From Stenotrophomonas maltophilia (GTDB lineage Bacteria > Pseudomonadota > Gammaproteobacteria > Xanthomonadales > Xanthomonadaceae), in the NCBI GenBank assembly GCA_002363385.1, contig DEVL01000003.1, forward strand, positions 1,310,085 through 1,374,084: 64,000 nt of DNA. Reading direction: 5' to 3'. This document shows, in pieces, positions 9,266 to 17,646 of the stretch (position 1 is its first letter; the number at the start of each line of letters is the position of its first letter). The notes under the pieces are model-generated. The model saw nothing but the letters and a program-made list of their open reading frames with translations, ran no database searches and was not told the DNA's origin. Position numbers and translations under genes: made by a program.

Positions 9266-10611
9266 CAGCGGTCGAAGCTCATGCGCTGGCCGTTCGGCGA
9301 ACCCACCAGCTTCTCGCCATCCCACGCCAACTGCCCGTTGACCCAGGTCGAGGCGATGCGCGAACGGAAGGTGGTGCCCTCAAACGGCGACCAGCCGCAC
9401 TTGGACAGCACGTCTTCGCGCTTGACGGTGAAGGGCACATCTTCGACCAGCACCAGATCGGCGAAGTAGCCTTCGCGCAGGTAGCCGCGCTGGCTGACGT
9501 CGAACAGCTGCGCCGGTGCGTGCGCGAACTTCTGCACGACCTGGGTGATCTCCAGCTTGCCTTCGTGCACCAGCTCCAGCGCGGCGACCAGCGCGTACTG
9601 CACCAGCGGCAGGCCGGACGGCGCCTGCGCATAGGGCTTCTGCTTCTCTTCCCAGGTGTGCGGCGCATGATCGGTGGCGAGCACGTCGATCACGTCATCG
9701 GCCACGGCACGGGTCAGCGCCTCGCGGTCGCTGGCTTCCTTGATCGCCGGGTTGCACTTGATCAGGTTGCCCAGCCGCGCGTAATCGCTGCGGTCGAAAC
9801 GCAGGAAGTGGATGCAGGTTTCGGCGGTGATCTGCTTGCGGCTGCCATCGGCGCGGATCAGCGGGCCGCGTTCGAAAAGGGCCAGCTCATCGGCGGTGGA
9901 GATGTGAAGCACATGCAGGCGGGTGCCGTGCTTCTTCGCCAGCGAGACGGCCAGCTCGGAGGACTTCAGGCAGGCCTCGCGCGAGCGGATGTCCGGGTGC
10001 TGCTCGGCACTCAGGGCATCGCCATATTTCTCGGCGTACTCCTTGGCCTTGGCATCGATCATCGGCGTGTCTTCGCAATGCGTGATGATCGGGGTGGGCG
10101 CGTCGCGGAAGATCGCATCCAGCGTTTCCGGGTTGTCCACCAGCATGTTGCCGGTGGAGGCGCCCATGAACACCTTGATGCCCGGCGCGGTCTTGGGATC
10201 CAGCGACTGGATGTGGGCCAGGTTGTCGTTGCTGGCGCCCATGTAGAACCCGTAGTTGGCGCGTGCGCGGCCGGCGGCGGCATCGTACTTGGACTGCAGG
10301 ATCTCGGCGTTGAGCGTGGGCGGGTTGGTGTTGGGCATGTCCATGAAGCTGGTCAGGCCGCCGGCGACGGCCGCGCCTGATTCGGTCGCGATGTCGCCCT
10401 TGTGGGTGAGGCCGGGCTCACGGAAATGGACCTGGTCGTCGATCATGCCCGGCAGCAGCCAGCGGCCGGCGGCATCGACCACGGTTTCGCCGGGACGGGC
10501 CTCCAGGCCGGGGCCGATCTGCGCGATGCGGCCATCTTCGATGCGCAGGTCACCCTGGGTGATGGTGCCTTCGTTGACCAGGCGGGCGTTGACGATGAGG
10601 GTGGAGGACAT
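9265..10611 (-). CDS. pyrC: Dihydroorotase (class I)
   Basis: A 448-residue amidohydrolase catalysing ring closure of carbamoyl-aspartate to dihydroorotate in pyrimidine synthesis. Visible signatures are DDQVHFREPG (metal-binding HxR), GIKVFMG (the Lys that is carboxylated), ITHCED, and ATDHAPHT near the C-terminus. The length fits class I dihydroorotase rather than the shorter E. coli PyrC. The start codon directly abuts the yidD stop. Confidence 0.93.
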   Translation of the reverse strand: MSSTLIVNARLVNEGTITQGDLRIEDGRIAQIGPGLEARPGETVVDAAGRWLLPGMIDDQVHFREPGLTHKGDIATESGAAVAGGLTSFMDMPNTNPPTLNAEILQSKYDAAAGRARANYGFYMGASNDNLAHIQSLDPKTAPGIKVFMGASTGNMLVDNPETLDAIFRDAPTPIITHCEDTPMIDAKAKEYAEKYGDALSAEQHPDIRSREACLKSSELAVSLAKKHGTRLHVLHISTADELALFERGPLIRADGSRKQITAETCIHFLRFDRSDYARLGNLIKCNPAIKEASDREALTRAVADDVIDVLATDHAPHTWEEKQKPYAQAPSGLPLVQYALVAALELVHEGKLEITQVVQKFAHAPAQLFDVSQRGYLREGYFADLVLVEDVPFTVKREDVLSKCGWSPFEGTTFRSRIASTWVNGQLAWDGEKLVGSPNGQRMSFDR

Positions 10612-10869
10612 TCAGTGTTTTCCTGTGCAGCGGCAGGTGGCGTCGTGCGCGGCGCGCGGTGGCACCTCGTCGATGCCACCGGGGTGGAAGGGGTGGCAGC
10701 GGCCCAGCCGGCGCGCGGCCAGCCAGCTGCCGCGCGCGGGGCCATGGGTGGCGATGGCTTGCATGGCGTATTCAGAACAGCTGGGCATGAAGCGGCAACG
10801 CGGCCCCAGCAGCGGGCTGATGAAGCGCTTGTAGAAGCGCAGCAGGGCGATGAGCAGGCGTGAGATCAC
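10612..10869 (-). CDS. yidD: Membrane protein insertion efficiency factor YidD
   Basis: An 85-residue protein with the hallmark YKRFISPLLGPRCRFMPSCSEYA and GRCHPFHPGG sequences. YidD is a peripheral inner-membrane protein that assists YidC-dependent insertion. The start is GTG at 10869. In many bacteria it sits between rnpA and yidC; here it instead heads a group with pyrC. Confidence 0.95.
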   Translation of the reverse strand: MISRLLIALLRFYKRFISPLLGPRCRFMPSCSEYAMQAIATHGPARGSWLAARRLGRCHPFHPGGIDEVPPRAAHDATCRCTGKH

Positions 10870-11141
10870 CCCCCAATCTTATTCCAGTTGGCATGAAGGG
10901 CGCATTTGTCGCAGGATGGGGCGTTGGACCCGTCCGCACCCACGCGCGCGACGGGCCGCCCCGGCGGTGTCGCCGGGTCAGGTACCGAACTGCGCACGTC
11001 GGCCCGCCTGCCAGGCGGACCGGTCGCACGCCTTGCGACTCCGGGGCTGAACGGAGTAGGCGGTGTGGTTGCTGCTGCTGGTCGGGTAGGCTATAAAGGC
11101 CCGCTTTCCCGGGCCCCGGGGAATCCAAGGAAGAGCGTTTC
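10870..11141. other. Divergent intergenic region yidD / dksA-like
   Basis: 272 bp without a gene. A TATAAA at about 11091-11096 and a GGAAGAG ribosome-binding site at 11129-11135 serve the plus-strand gene. No other structure was recognised. Confidence 0.5.
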
Positions 11142-12413
11142 GTGGCTGCTAAAAAAACTGCAAAGAAGGCCGTCAAGGCCGCCAAGAAAACCGCCAAGCC
11201 TGTTGTAAAGAAGTTGGCGGCCAAGACCGTTGCCAAGAAGCCGGCCGCCAAGCCGGCGGGCAAGCCTGCATCCAAACAACCGGCGGCCAGGAAGGCACCC
11301 GTTAAAAAGGCGGCCAGCACGTCGCCGGCCAAGACCGTCAAGAAGGCTGTCGCCAAGAAGCCTGCTGCCAAGACGGTGGTGGCCAAGAAGACCGTCGCCA
11401 AGAAGGTCGTTGCCAAGAAGTCGACGGTCGCCAAGCCGGTTGCCACGCCCGCCAAGCGCGCGGCAGGCAAGCCGGTAAGCAAGGCGCCCGTCAAGAAAGC
11501 CGCTGCGAGCAAGACGGCAGCCAAGAAGACCGTGACGCCTGCTGTCGCCAAACCGGCGGCCAAGCCGGCACCGGCGAAGAAGACCGCAGTCAAGCAGGCA
11601 CCGGCCACGCCGGTGAAGGCCAGCAAGACCGCCAGCAAGCCCGTGGCATCCAAGCCGGCCGCCAAGCCGGTTGCAGCACCCGTAGTGAAGTCCGCACCGA
11701 AGCCGGCATCGCCGGCGCCGGCCAAGTCTGTCCCGGCCAAGAGCGCGGCCAAACCTGTTACCCCTCCGGCCTCCGCGCCGGCGCCGGTGGCAGCGGCCCC
11801 CGCCTCCAAGGCCCCGCAAAACAAGAATCCCGTGCCCGTTTCGAAATCGCCTGCAAAAACCCCCGCCAAGTCCGAGTCCGCCCCCAAGCCCGTGTCCCGT
11901 CCGGTCGGCAAGGTCGCCGTTGCCGTGGCAGCGCGTTCGGCCGCCCCGGCCCCTCGCACCAAGGTGAAGGTGGTCGAATACAAGACTGACGAAGCCACCG
12001 GTCGTCCGATCCTGCCCGACGGTTACAAGCCGAGCGCGGAAGAGGAATACATGAGCCCGCTGCAGCTGGAGTATTTCCGCCAGCGCCTGCAGCACTGGCG
12101 CAATGATCTGGTGGAGGAATCCAAGCAGACCATCGCGAATCTGCAGGAAGAAGTGCGTGATATCGGCGATGAGGCCGAGCGCGCTACCCGCGAGACCGAG
12201 AACTCGCTGGAACTGCGTACCCGCGATCGTTATCGCAAGCTGATCGGCAAGATCAACAGCACGCTGAAGCGTCTGGAAGATGGCGATTATGGTTTCTGTG
12301 TGGATACGGGCGAAGAGATTGGCCTGGATCGTCTGGAAGCCCGCCTGACCGCTGAGCGCACGATCGATGCGCAGGAGCGTTGGGAGCATCTGCAGAAGCA
12401 GCAGGGCGACTGA
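11142..12413 (+). CDS. DksA/TraR-family RNA polymerase-binding protein with long Lys/Ala/Pro-rich N-terminus
   Basis: A 423-residue protein with a GTG start. Residues 1 to about 270 are low-complexity AKK/KPA/VAKK repeats, like histone H1 or AlgP tails and probably nucleic-acid binding. Residues about 280-423 align with DksA: a coiled coil with tip IGDEAERA (DxxDxA becomes DxxExA), LELRTRDRYRKL, then DGDYGFCVDTGEEIGLDRLEARLTAERTIDA. Only one of the four zinc-finger cysteines remains (CxxT...TxxA), similar in kind to zinc-independent DksA2 proteins. DksA binds the RNA polymerase secondary channel and modulates initiation with ppGpp. The gene ends in a strong terminator, so it is probably monocistronic. 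Confidence 0.88.
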   Translation: MAAKKTAKKAVKAAKKTAKPVVKKLAAKTVAKKPAAKPAGKPASKQPAARKAPVKKAASTSPAKTVKKAVAKKPAAKTVVAKKTVAKKVVAKKSTVAKPVATPAKRAAGKPVSKAPVKKAAASKTAAKKTVTPAVAKPAAKPAPAKKTAVKQAPATPVKASKTASKPVASKPAAKPVAAPVVKSAPKPASPAPAKSVPAKSAAKPVTPPASAPAPVAAAPASKAPQNKNPVPVSKSPAKTPAKSESAPKPVSRPVGKVAVAVAARSAAPAPRTKVKVVEYKTDEATGRPILPDGYKPSAEEEYMSPLQLEYFRQRLQHWRNDLVEESKQTIANLQEEVRDIGDEAERATRETENSLELRTRDRYRKLIGKINSTLKRLEDGDYGFCVDTGEEIGLDRLEARLTAERTIDAQERWEHLQKQQGD

Positions 12414-12440
12414 TCGCGCTGTTGGTTGTGCTGTTCTACG

Positions 12441-12469
12441 AAAAACCCGGCTTCGGCCGGGTTTTTTTT
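12441..12469 (+). terminator. Rho-independent terminator after the dksA-like gene
   Basis: An 11-bp stem (AAAAACCCGGC / GCCGGGTTTTT) with a TTCG tetraloop is followed by a run of T. Confidence 0.95.
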
Positions 12470-12545
12470 GGCTGTTCGCTTTTGGGTTGTGTTGCTTGGG
12501 TTGGGTGGGCGCCTGAAGCGTCGGCGCCTTGGTTGATCCGTGGCT

Positions 12546-12657
12546 GGAGTGGGTCGGGTAGCCCTGGCCGGGACCCGCCGTGAACCCATCCATGGGGGCT
12601 CGTAGTGCGCCATCCATGGCGCCCTACGATCCCGGCCAGGGCTACCCGACCCACTCC
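12546..12657. repeat. Nested palindromic repeat, copy 1
   Basis: Outer arms 12546-12573 and 12630-12657 are a perfect 28-bp inverted repeat. Inside it a second hairpin at 12601-12627 pairs 12 of 13 bases (CGTAGTGCGCCAT / ATGGCGCCCTACG). The core, read on the minus strand, matches copy 2 at 13022-13124. This looks like a non-coding palindromic mobile repeat; it encodes nothing. Confidence 0.8.
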
Positions 12658-13021
12658 CGACAGGTTCATGGGTTGGCGGCAGGAAGAGCTTGGACTCCCG
12701 CTTCGGACACGGTCTCGGCCGACTGCCAGTGCCGGCTGGATCGTCGGGACATGCTGGGTGCTGGTCCGGATCTTCGTCCCGCGCTTTGCGCGGCATCCAC
12801 TTTCAGCCAAAGCCGTAAGTCGACGCGGGACGCCGTAGCAGTGTCGAATTCATAAAAGGCAAGCGGTATGCCGAAAGCCAACAGCCAACAGCCAACAGCT
12901 AACTGCGATCAACCGGCGCTGTACACCGTGAGTAATAAGCCGTGAGACGTCCGCTATTTGCTGTTCGCCGTTCGCTTTTCGCTGTTGATTCCGCGCAAGC
13001 AACCCACTGTCCATGGGTGGA
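12658..13021. other. Non-coding stretch between two palindromic repeats
   Basis: No frame here has convincing codon structure or a recognisable product. A short tandem-like tract lies at about 12870-12900 (CAACAGC units). Nothing else was recognised. Confidence 0.5.
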
Positions 13022-13124
13022 CGGGTAGCGCAGTGAAGGACCGTGTGCGGCATGGATGCCGCACTACGAGCCCCCATGGATGGGTTTACGGCGGGTCCTG
13101 CACTGCGCTGCCCGGCCGCCCAAT
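13022..13124. repeat. Nested palindromic repeat, copy 2
   Basis: The outer arms (about 13022-13043 and 13091-13114) pair with few mismatches, and an inner hairpin GTGCGGCAT/ATGCCGCAC lies at about 13045-13064. It shares the block CACTACGAGCCCCCATGG-ATGGGTT-ACGGCGGGTCC (broken here for length) with copy 1 in the opposite orientation. The 116 bp from its end to the MFS stop hold no gene. Confidence 0.75.
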
Positions 13125-13240
13125 CGCAGAATCAAGAAGGCGCCGAGCCGACAACGCATGCACCCCAACCGCGCAGCGCCAGCCAACCAGCCGGCCAGTC
13201 ATCGAGCTGGGCAGCACCAAGCAATCAGCCGGCCAAATCC

Positions 13241-14494
13241 TCAATGCAGATCGCGCAGATTCAACCGCCGCAGCGTCGGATTCTTCCAGGCCGTAATGCC
13301 CGCCACGCTCAACACCGCAAAGCCACCCAGCACCACCGCCGGGACCAGCCCCAACAGCTTCGCCATCGTGCCCGCATAGAACGCGCCCAACTCATTGGAC
13401 GAACTGATGAAAATGCCATTGATCGACGACACCCGACCACGCATCTCCTCCGGCGTCGCCAACTGCAGAATCGTCGAACGCACCACCACCGACACACCGT
13501 CGAACGCGCCGTAGAACAACAGAATCGCCGCCGACAGCCAGAAATTCGACGACAGCCCGAACCCGATCACACACAGACCAAAGCCGGCCACCGCGAACAA
13601 CAGCACACGCCCCGCATTGCGCTGCAGCGGCCTGCGCGCCAACCACAACCCCACGCACACCGAACCCAGCGCCGGCGCCGCACGCAGCACCCCCAGCCCC
13701 TCCGGCCCGTGATGCAGGATCTCGTGCAGGAACGCCGGCAGCATCGCCACCACGCCCCCGAGCAACACAGAGAACATGTCCAGCGCCATGGCCCCGACCA
13801 TGATCTTGTTGCCCAGCACGAACCGGCCGCCCTCGGCGATGCTCTTGAAGATCGGGGCTGCCGGACCCGTATGCACCGGCTCGGACACCCGCAGTGCCGC
13901 CAGGCAGCCAAGCGCGACCAGCGATACCCCCATGGCCACCCCGTAGGCCACGCCCTTGCCACCCCACGCCACCAGTGCGCCGCCCAAGGCCGGGCCAACC
14001 ACCATGCCGGTCTGGAACACCACTGCGCCCAGCCCCGCGCCACGCGCGTACTGCGTGCGCTCCAGCACGCGGGCGAACAGTGCGTTGTAGATCGGCGAGA
14101 GGAACGCGCGGACCATGCCAGTCAGTGCGATCGCCGCATAGATCGGCCACACCCCGTGGAACGGCAGCCAGCCCTGGGCGACGGAGGTCAGCACCAATGC
14201 GGTCATCACCAGCCCGCTGCAGGCAACCATGCCCAGCCGGCGGCGGGGCAGGTGGTCGACCAGGTAGCCGGCAAACGGCGCCACGCAGAAGAATGGGAGC
14301 ACCTCGGCCAGGCCGACCAGGCCCAGCGAGAAGGGATTGCGGGTGACTTCGTAGATATGCCAGCCGACCGTCACCGCAACGATCTGGTAGGAGAGCATCG
14401 CGAAGATGCGGTACGCCAGCACCAGCGAAAAGCCCGGGCGGGCCAGAAGCTGCAGGGCGCTGTCCGGCTCCTGCGGATCGGCGGAGAGCGTCAC
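13241..14494 (-). CDS. MFS exporter, EntS/MFS_3 type
   Basis: A 417-residue integral membrane protein with about 12 predicted helices. The sequence style (LSYQIVAVTVGWHIYEVT near the N-terminus, ATPEEMRGRVSSINGIF in the second half) resembles EntS-like exporters. The substrate is unknown. The GTG start overlaps the sufE stop by 4 bp (GTGA), so it is co-translated with sufE. Confidence 0.85.
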   Translation of the reverse strand: MTLSADPQEPDSALQLLARPGFSLVLAYRIFAMLSYQIVAVTVGWHIYEVTRNPFSLGLVGLAEVLPFFCVAPFAGYLVDHLPRRRLGMVACSGLVMTALVLTSVAQGWLPFHGVWPIYAAIALTGMVRAFLSPIYNALFARVLERTQYARGAGLGAVVFQTGMVVGPALGGALVAWGGKGVAYGVAMGVSLVALGCLAALRVSEPVHTGPAAPIFKSIAEGGRFVLGNKIMVGAMALDMFSVLLGGVVAMLPAFLHEILHHGPEGLGVLRAAPALGSVCVGLWLARRPLQRNAGRVLLFAVAGFGLCVIGFGLSSNFWLSAAILLFYGAFDGVSVVVRSTILQLATPEEMRGRVSSINGIFISSSNELGAFYAGTMAKLLGLVPAVVLGGFAVLSVAGITAWKNPTLRRLNLRDLH

Positions 14495-14931
14495 GACTGC
14501 GCTTGAGCGGTGTCGCGGATGAAGGCCAGCATCGCCGCCACGCCATTGCTGCGGGTCGGCGACAGGTGGCGCGACAGCCCGATGTCCTGGATGTAGCTCG
14601 GCTCGGTGGCCAGGATCTCGGCCGCCGAACGGCCCGAGTAGACGCGCAGGGCCAGGTAGATCAGGCCGGAGACGATCGCCGAATCACTGATGGCATGGAA
14701 ACGCAGCGCCTCGGCATTGCCGTCCGGCACGATCCAGACCATCGACTGGCAGCCGAGCAGGCGATGCTCCTCGGTCTTCCATTCCTCCGGGAAGGTGGGC
14801 AGCTTGCGGCCGAGGTCGATCAGGTACTGGTAGCGCTCGGACCAGTCACCGAAGAAGGCGAATTCCTCGGCGATGGCGGCTTGGGCTTCAGCAGCAGTGG
14901 GTTCGAGCGGGAACGGGGAGGTGGGGGTCAT
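14491..14931 (-). CDS. sufE: SufE-family sulfur acceptor
   Basis: A 146-residue SufE protein with the sulfur-accepting Cys61 in LLGCQSMVW. SufE takes persulfide from the SufS desulfurase and stimulates Fe-S cluster assembly, or feeds a CsdA-type enzyme. The suf core genes are not in this window, so it is a stand-alone copy joined to an MFS gene. Confidence 0.92.
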   Translation of the reverse strand: MTPTSPFPLEPTAAEAQAAIAEEFAFFGDWSERYQYLIDLGRKLPTFPEEWKTEEHRLLGCQSMVWIVPDGNAEALRFHAISDSAIVSGLIYLALRVYSGRSAAEILATEPSYIQDIGLSRHLSPTRSNGVAAMLAFIRDTAQAQS

Positions 14932-15080
14932 GGGGGCTCCGGGTCGGTGTTCGCCGTCCGTGGGTGACCGTGCAATTGCGGGGGAGGCAGCCTGGCCGTC
15001 CGTGGCCGGGGCGATGTCATGGCAATGCCCAGTGGATCGGGCGGTGTCGGGTAGCGCCCGACGGTCAGCCGGGCGGTCTT

Positions 15081-16448
15081 TCAGCGCTTGCGCGACCAGC
15101 GCACGCCTTGAGCGGTGTCTTCCAGCACGATGCCCTCGGCGGCCAACCGGTCGCGGATCGCATCGGCGCGGGCGAAGTCGCGGGCCTGCTTGGCAGCGGA
15201 GCGTTCGTCGATCAGGGCCTGGATGGCCGCATCGTCGTCGTTGCCGCCTGCGGTGCCAAACCAGGCCGCGGGATCCTGCTGCAGCAGGCCCAGCGCCAGC
15301 CCGGCACCTAGCAGCGCGGACTTCCAGTACGCCTTGTCGGCCTCGGCAGCCTTGCGCGCCTCACCGGCGATACGGGCCAGTTCGGCCAGTGCCTGCGGCG
15401 TATTGAGGTCGTCATCCAGCGCGGCCTCGATCTCGGCCGGAATCACCGCAGCGGCGTCCACCTCGACAAGGTCGCGCAGGGTGCCGTACAGGCGGTCCAG
15501 CGTGCGTACCGACTGCTCGATCAGCGCATCGGACCAGTCCAGCGGCTGCCGGTAGTGGGCCGACAGCAGCGCATAGCGCAGCGCCTCCGGGGCATGCTGG
15601 CGGACCAGATCGTGCACGCGCTCGATGTTGCCGATCGACTTGCTCATCTTGGCACCGCCGAAGTTGAGCATGCCGTTGTGCAGCCAGAAGCGGGCGAAGG
15701 TCTGCCCGCCGTGCGCGCACTCGCTCTGCGCGATCTCGTTCTCGTGATGGGGGAACTGCAGGTCCACGCCGCCGGCGTGGATGTCGATGGTCGGCCCCAG
15801 ATGCGCGGCGGCCATCGCCGAGCACTCGATGTGCCAGCCCGGCCGGCCGCGACCCCACGGCGACGCCCAGCCCGGCAGGTCGTCGCTGGAGGGCTTCCAC
15901 AGCACGAAATCACCCGGGTCGCGCTTGTATGGGGCCACGTCCACACGGGCACCGGCCAGCATCTCGTCCGGGTCGCGGCGCGAGAGCTTGCCGTAGTCCG
16001 CATAGGAACTCACCGAGAACAACACGTGGCCTTCGGCCGCATAGGCGTGCCCGTTGGCGATCAGCTGCTCGATCATGGTGACGATGTGCGGGATGTGCGC
16101 GGTGGCTTCCGGCTCGATATCCGGCGGCACCACGCCCAGTGCGGCCATGTCTTCGCGGTAGGCGGCGGCAAAGCGGTCAGTGATGGTGCTGATCGGGACC
16201 TGCTGCTCGCGTGCGGCCGTGTTGATCTTGTCATCCACGTCAGTGATGTTGCGGGCATAGCGCAGGCCGCCGAAGCGGCGCCGCAGCAGATCGGCCAGGA
16301 CCCCGAACACCACCGGGCCACGGGCATTGCCGATGTGGACGTAGTTGTAGACCGTGGGGCCACACACATACAGGGTCGGACAGGTCGGATCGAGCGGGGT
16401 GAACGGTTCGAGCTGGCGTGTCAGGTTGTTGTGCAGGCGCAGGGTCAT
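15081..16448 (-). CDS. cysS: Cysteinyl-tRNA synthetase
   Basis: A 455-residue class I synthetase charging tRNA-Cys. Visible features are YVCGPTVYNYVHIGNARG (zinc-binding Cys and the HIGH-type motif), WHIECSAMA, HAGGVDLQFPHHENE and the KMSKS loop. The frame continues upstream to 16640, but homology puts the start at 16448 (MTLRLHNNL). Confidence 0.97.
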   Translation of the reverse strand: MTLRLHNNLTRQLEPFTPLDPTCPTLYVCGPTVYNYVHIGNARGPVVFGVLADLLRRRFGGLRYARNITDVDDKINTAAREQQVPISTITDRFAAAYREDMAALGVVPPDIEPEATAHIPHIVTMIEQLIANGHAYAAEGHVLFSVSSYADYGKLSRRDPDEMLAGARVDVAPYKRDPGDFVLWKPSSDDLPGWASPWGRGRPGWHIECSAMAAAHLGPTIDIHAGGVDLQFPHHENEIAQSECAHGGQTFARFWLHNGMLNFGGAKMSKSIGNIERVHDLVRQHAPEALRYALLSAHYRQPLDWSDALIEQSVRTLDRLYGTLRDLVEVDAAAVIPAEIEAALDDDLNTPQALAELARIAGEARKAAEADKAYWKSALLGAGLALGLLQQDPAAWFGTAGGNDDDAAIQALIDERSAAKQARDFARADAIRDRLAAEGIVLEDTAQGVRWSRKR

Positions 16449-16712
16449 GAGGGTCTGGGGCGGGGGTAAGCGGTCGATTTTAGAACGTGTCGGGGGCTTT
16501 GGGGGGATGTGGCCGGGGCGGGCTGTCGGCGGGTAACTGACTGAAACGACACCGGTACACCTCTGGCACGCCGGGAACGAGGCCCGCCGTTGCGGGCTTC
16601 CGGCCGAGCGGACGGTCCGGACTATGGGCAGAAACGTCACGGACGGGTAATGTTCAGCCCCTTGTGCCTGCCACTGCCTACACTATCCCCCTTGTCCTTT
16701 TCCCTGTTGCCA

Positions 16713-17285
16713 ATGAAATCCGCTTCGTTGTTGACGCTGGTCTGCGTGCTCGGAAGTGCCGCCTTCGGGGTGCGCGCCCAGGACAGTGAGGTGCGCAACC
16801 GGGTCGTGATCGTGGAGAACGTCAAGTTCGACTACGCCCAGGTGCTCAACGTGGAGCCCATCTTCCAGACCCTGCGGGCCACACGCACCGAAGAACACTG
16901 CGAGCCGGTCTCCACCCGCACCCTGGCCCCGGTCAACGTGACCGGCGAGGAGCCGCAGGAAGACAAGGGCCGCTTCGGCCGCTTCATGGATTCGGTACGC
17001 TCGATCTTCCGCCGGGAGGATGGCAGCACGGACGAGAGCACCTATTCGGAAACCGTTGTGGTCGAGAAGCCGCCGGCCAATACCGGACCGCTGCTGACCC
17101 GGGACTGCAAGATCATCCCGGTCGGCCGCGAGTTCCGCCGGCCGATCGCCTATGACGTTGACTACGTTTACAAGGGCACCAAATACCGCTCCCGCCTGCC
17201 GGAGGACCCGGGCAACCGGCTCAAGATCCGGGTCTCGATCACCCCGTGGGTGGGCAACGAGCAGGCCGGCGGCGCCAACCCGTGA
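16713..17285 (+). CDS. Exported protein of unknown function
   Basis: A 190-residue protein starting MKSASLLTLVCVLGSAAFGVRAQ, a clear Sec signal peptide. The mature part has two cysteines (EEHCEP and RDCKI) and a C-terminal segment VDYVYKGTKYRSRLPEDPGNRLKIRVSITP, which resembles the ending of small periplasmic proteins of the UmoA/glycine-zipper 17-kDa type. A longer frame to 16590 is open but would bury the signal peptide. No function is assigned. It is divergent from cysS. Confidence 0.7.
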   Translation: MKSASLLTLVCVLGSAAFGVRAQDSEVRNRVVIVENVKFDYAQVLNVEPIFQTLRATRTEEHCEPVSTRTLAPVNVTGEEPQEDKGRFGRFMDSVRSIFRREDGSTDESTYSETVVVEKPPANTGPLLTRDCKIIPVGREFRRPIAYDVDYVYKGTKYRSRLPEDPGNRLKIRVSITPWVGNEQAGGANP

Positions 17286-17319
17286 CCCGCGCCTGCGCCC
17301 CGGCCGTCGTTGCGGTCAA

Positions 17320-17337
17320 CCTGAATTTCCATTCAGG
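17320..17337. promoter_or_regulatory. ARG-box-like palindrome (candidate ArgR operator)
   Basis: CCTGAAT-TTCC-ATTCAGG has perfect 7-bp arms, and its core TGAAT-N4-ATTCA equals the E. coli ARG box half-sites. It lies 40 bp before the arginine leader peptide and about 310 bp before argF'. Operator function is inferred from position and match. Confidence 0.65.
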
Positions 17338-17376
17338 CCTTGCACCCACCCCGGGTGCATGCAAAGATGGGCGGCC

Positions 17377-17478
17377 ATGAAACTCACCGACTTCCAGCAC
17401 GACACCAGCGCCGCCCGTATGGCTACGGGCATGACGTCGCGTGCCCGCCGACCGGAACCCCACATTTTCGCTGGGTAA
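17377..17478 (+). CDS. Candidate arginine leader peptide
   Basis: A 33-codon frame (MKLTDFQHDTSAARMATG, then MTSRARRPEPHIFAG) directly precedes an attenuator-like set of hairpins and argF'. Arg occurs at codons 14, 22, 24 and 25, the last three being CGT, CGC and CGA within four codons. Pausing there would cover the 5' arm of the first hairpin. The ribosome-binding site is weak (GGGCGG), and TTGCAC with AAAGAT 17 bp apart would start transcription almost at the ATG, so translation could be near-leaderless. Translation has not been shown. Confidence 0.65.
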   Translation: MKLTDFQHDTSAARMATGMTSRARRPEPHIFAG

Positions 17479-17531
17479 CCGGAGCTTCGTGCTGTCTGTT
17501 CGGAAAACCCAGCCCCCGCGCTGGGTTTTTT
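17452..17531 (+). terminator. Candidate arginine attenuator (protector, antiterminator, terminator)
   Basis: Three mutually exclusive pairings are visible. 1:2 joins CCGG-A-ACCC (17452-17460) with GGGT-AA-CCGG (17473-17482). 2:3 joins GCTGGGT (17470-17476) with ACCCAGC (17507-17513). 3:4 is a 10-bp terminator stem, AAAACCCAGC (17504-17513) with GCTGGGTTTT (17520-17529), ending in T6. The leader stop codon lies inside segment 2. This is the classical order of a translation-coupled attenuator. A further hairpin GCCCGTA/TACGGGC lies at 17413-17430. The 115 bp from here to argF' hold only its ribosome-binding region. Confidence 0.75.
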
Positions 17532-17646
17532 CGTTTCTGCGATTTGAAAAGTTTCATCTGTATACGTTTTGTTGAGCCCTGAACGCGCCCCGGCGCCCCC
17601 AACCTCCGCCGGAAACGGTGGAAAACCAGCCGCAAAGGATCGATCG

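Noticed and set aside
12580..12855. Short frames of about 60-120 codons in the gene-free stretch
   Set aside because: They run through the palindromic repeats on several frames at once, and have no ribosome-binding site or recognisable product.
13043..14506. Plus-strand frame of 487 codons over the MFS gene
   Set aside because: Its product is Arg/His/Gln-rich low-complexity sequence typical of antisense GC-rich frames; the minus-strand MFS has clear membrane helices.
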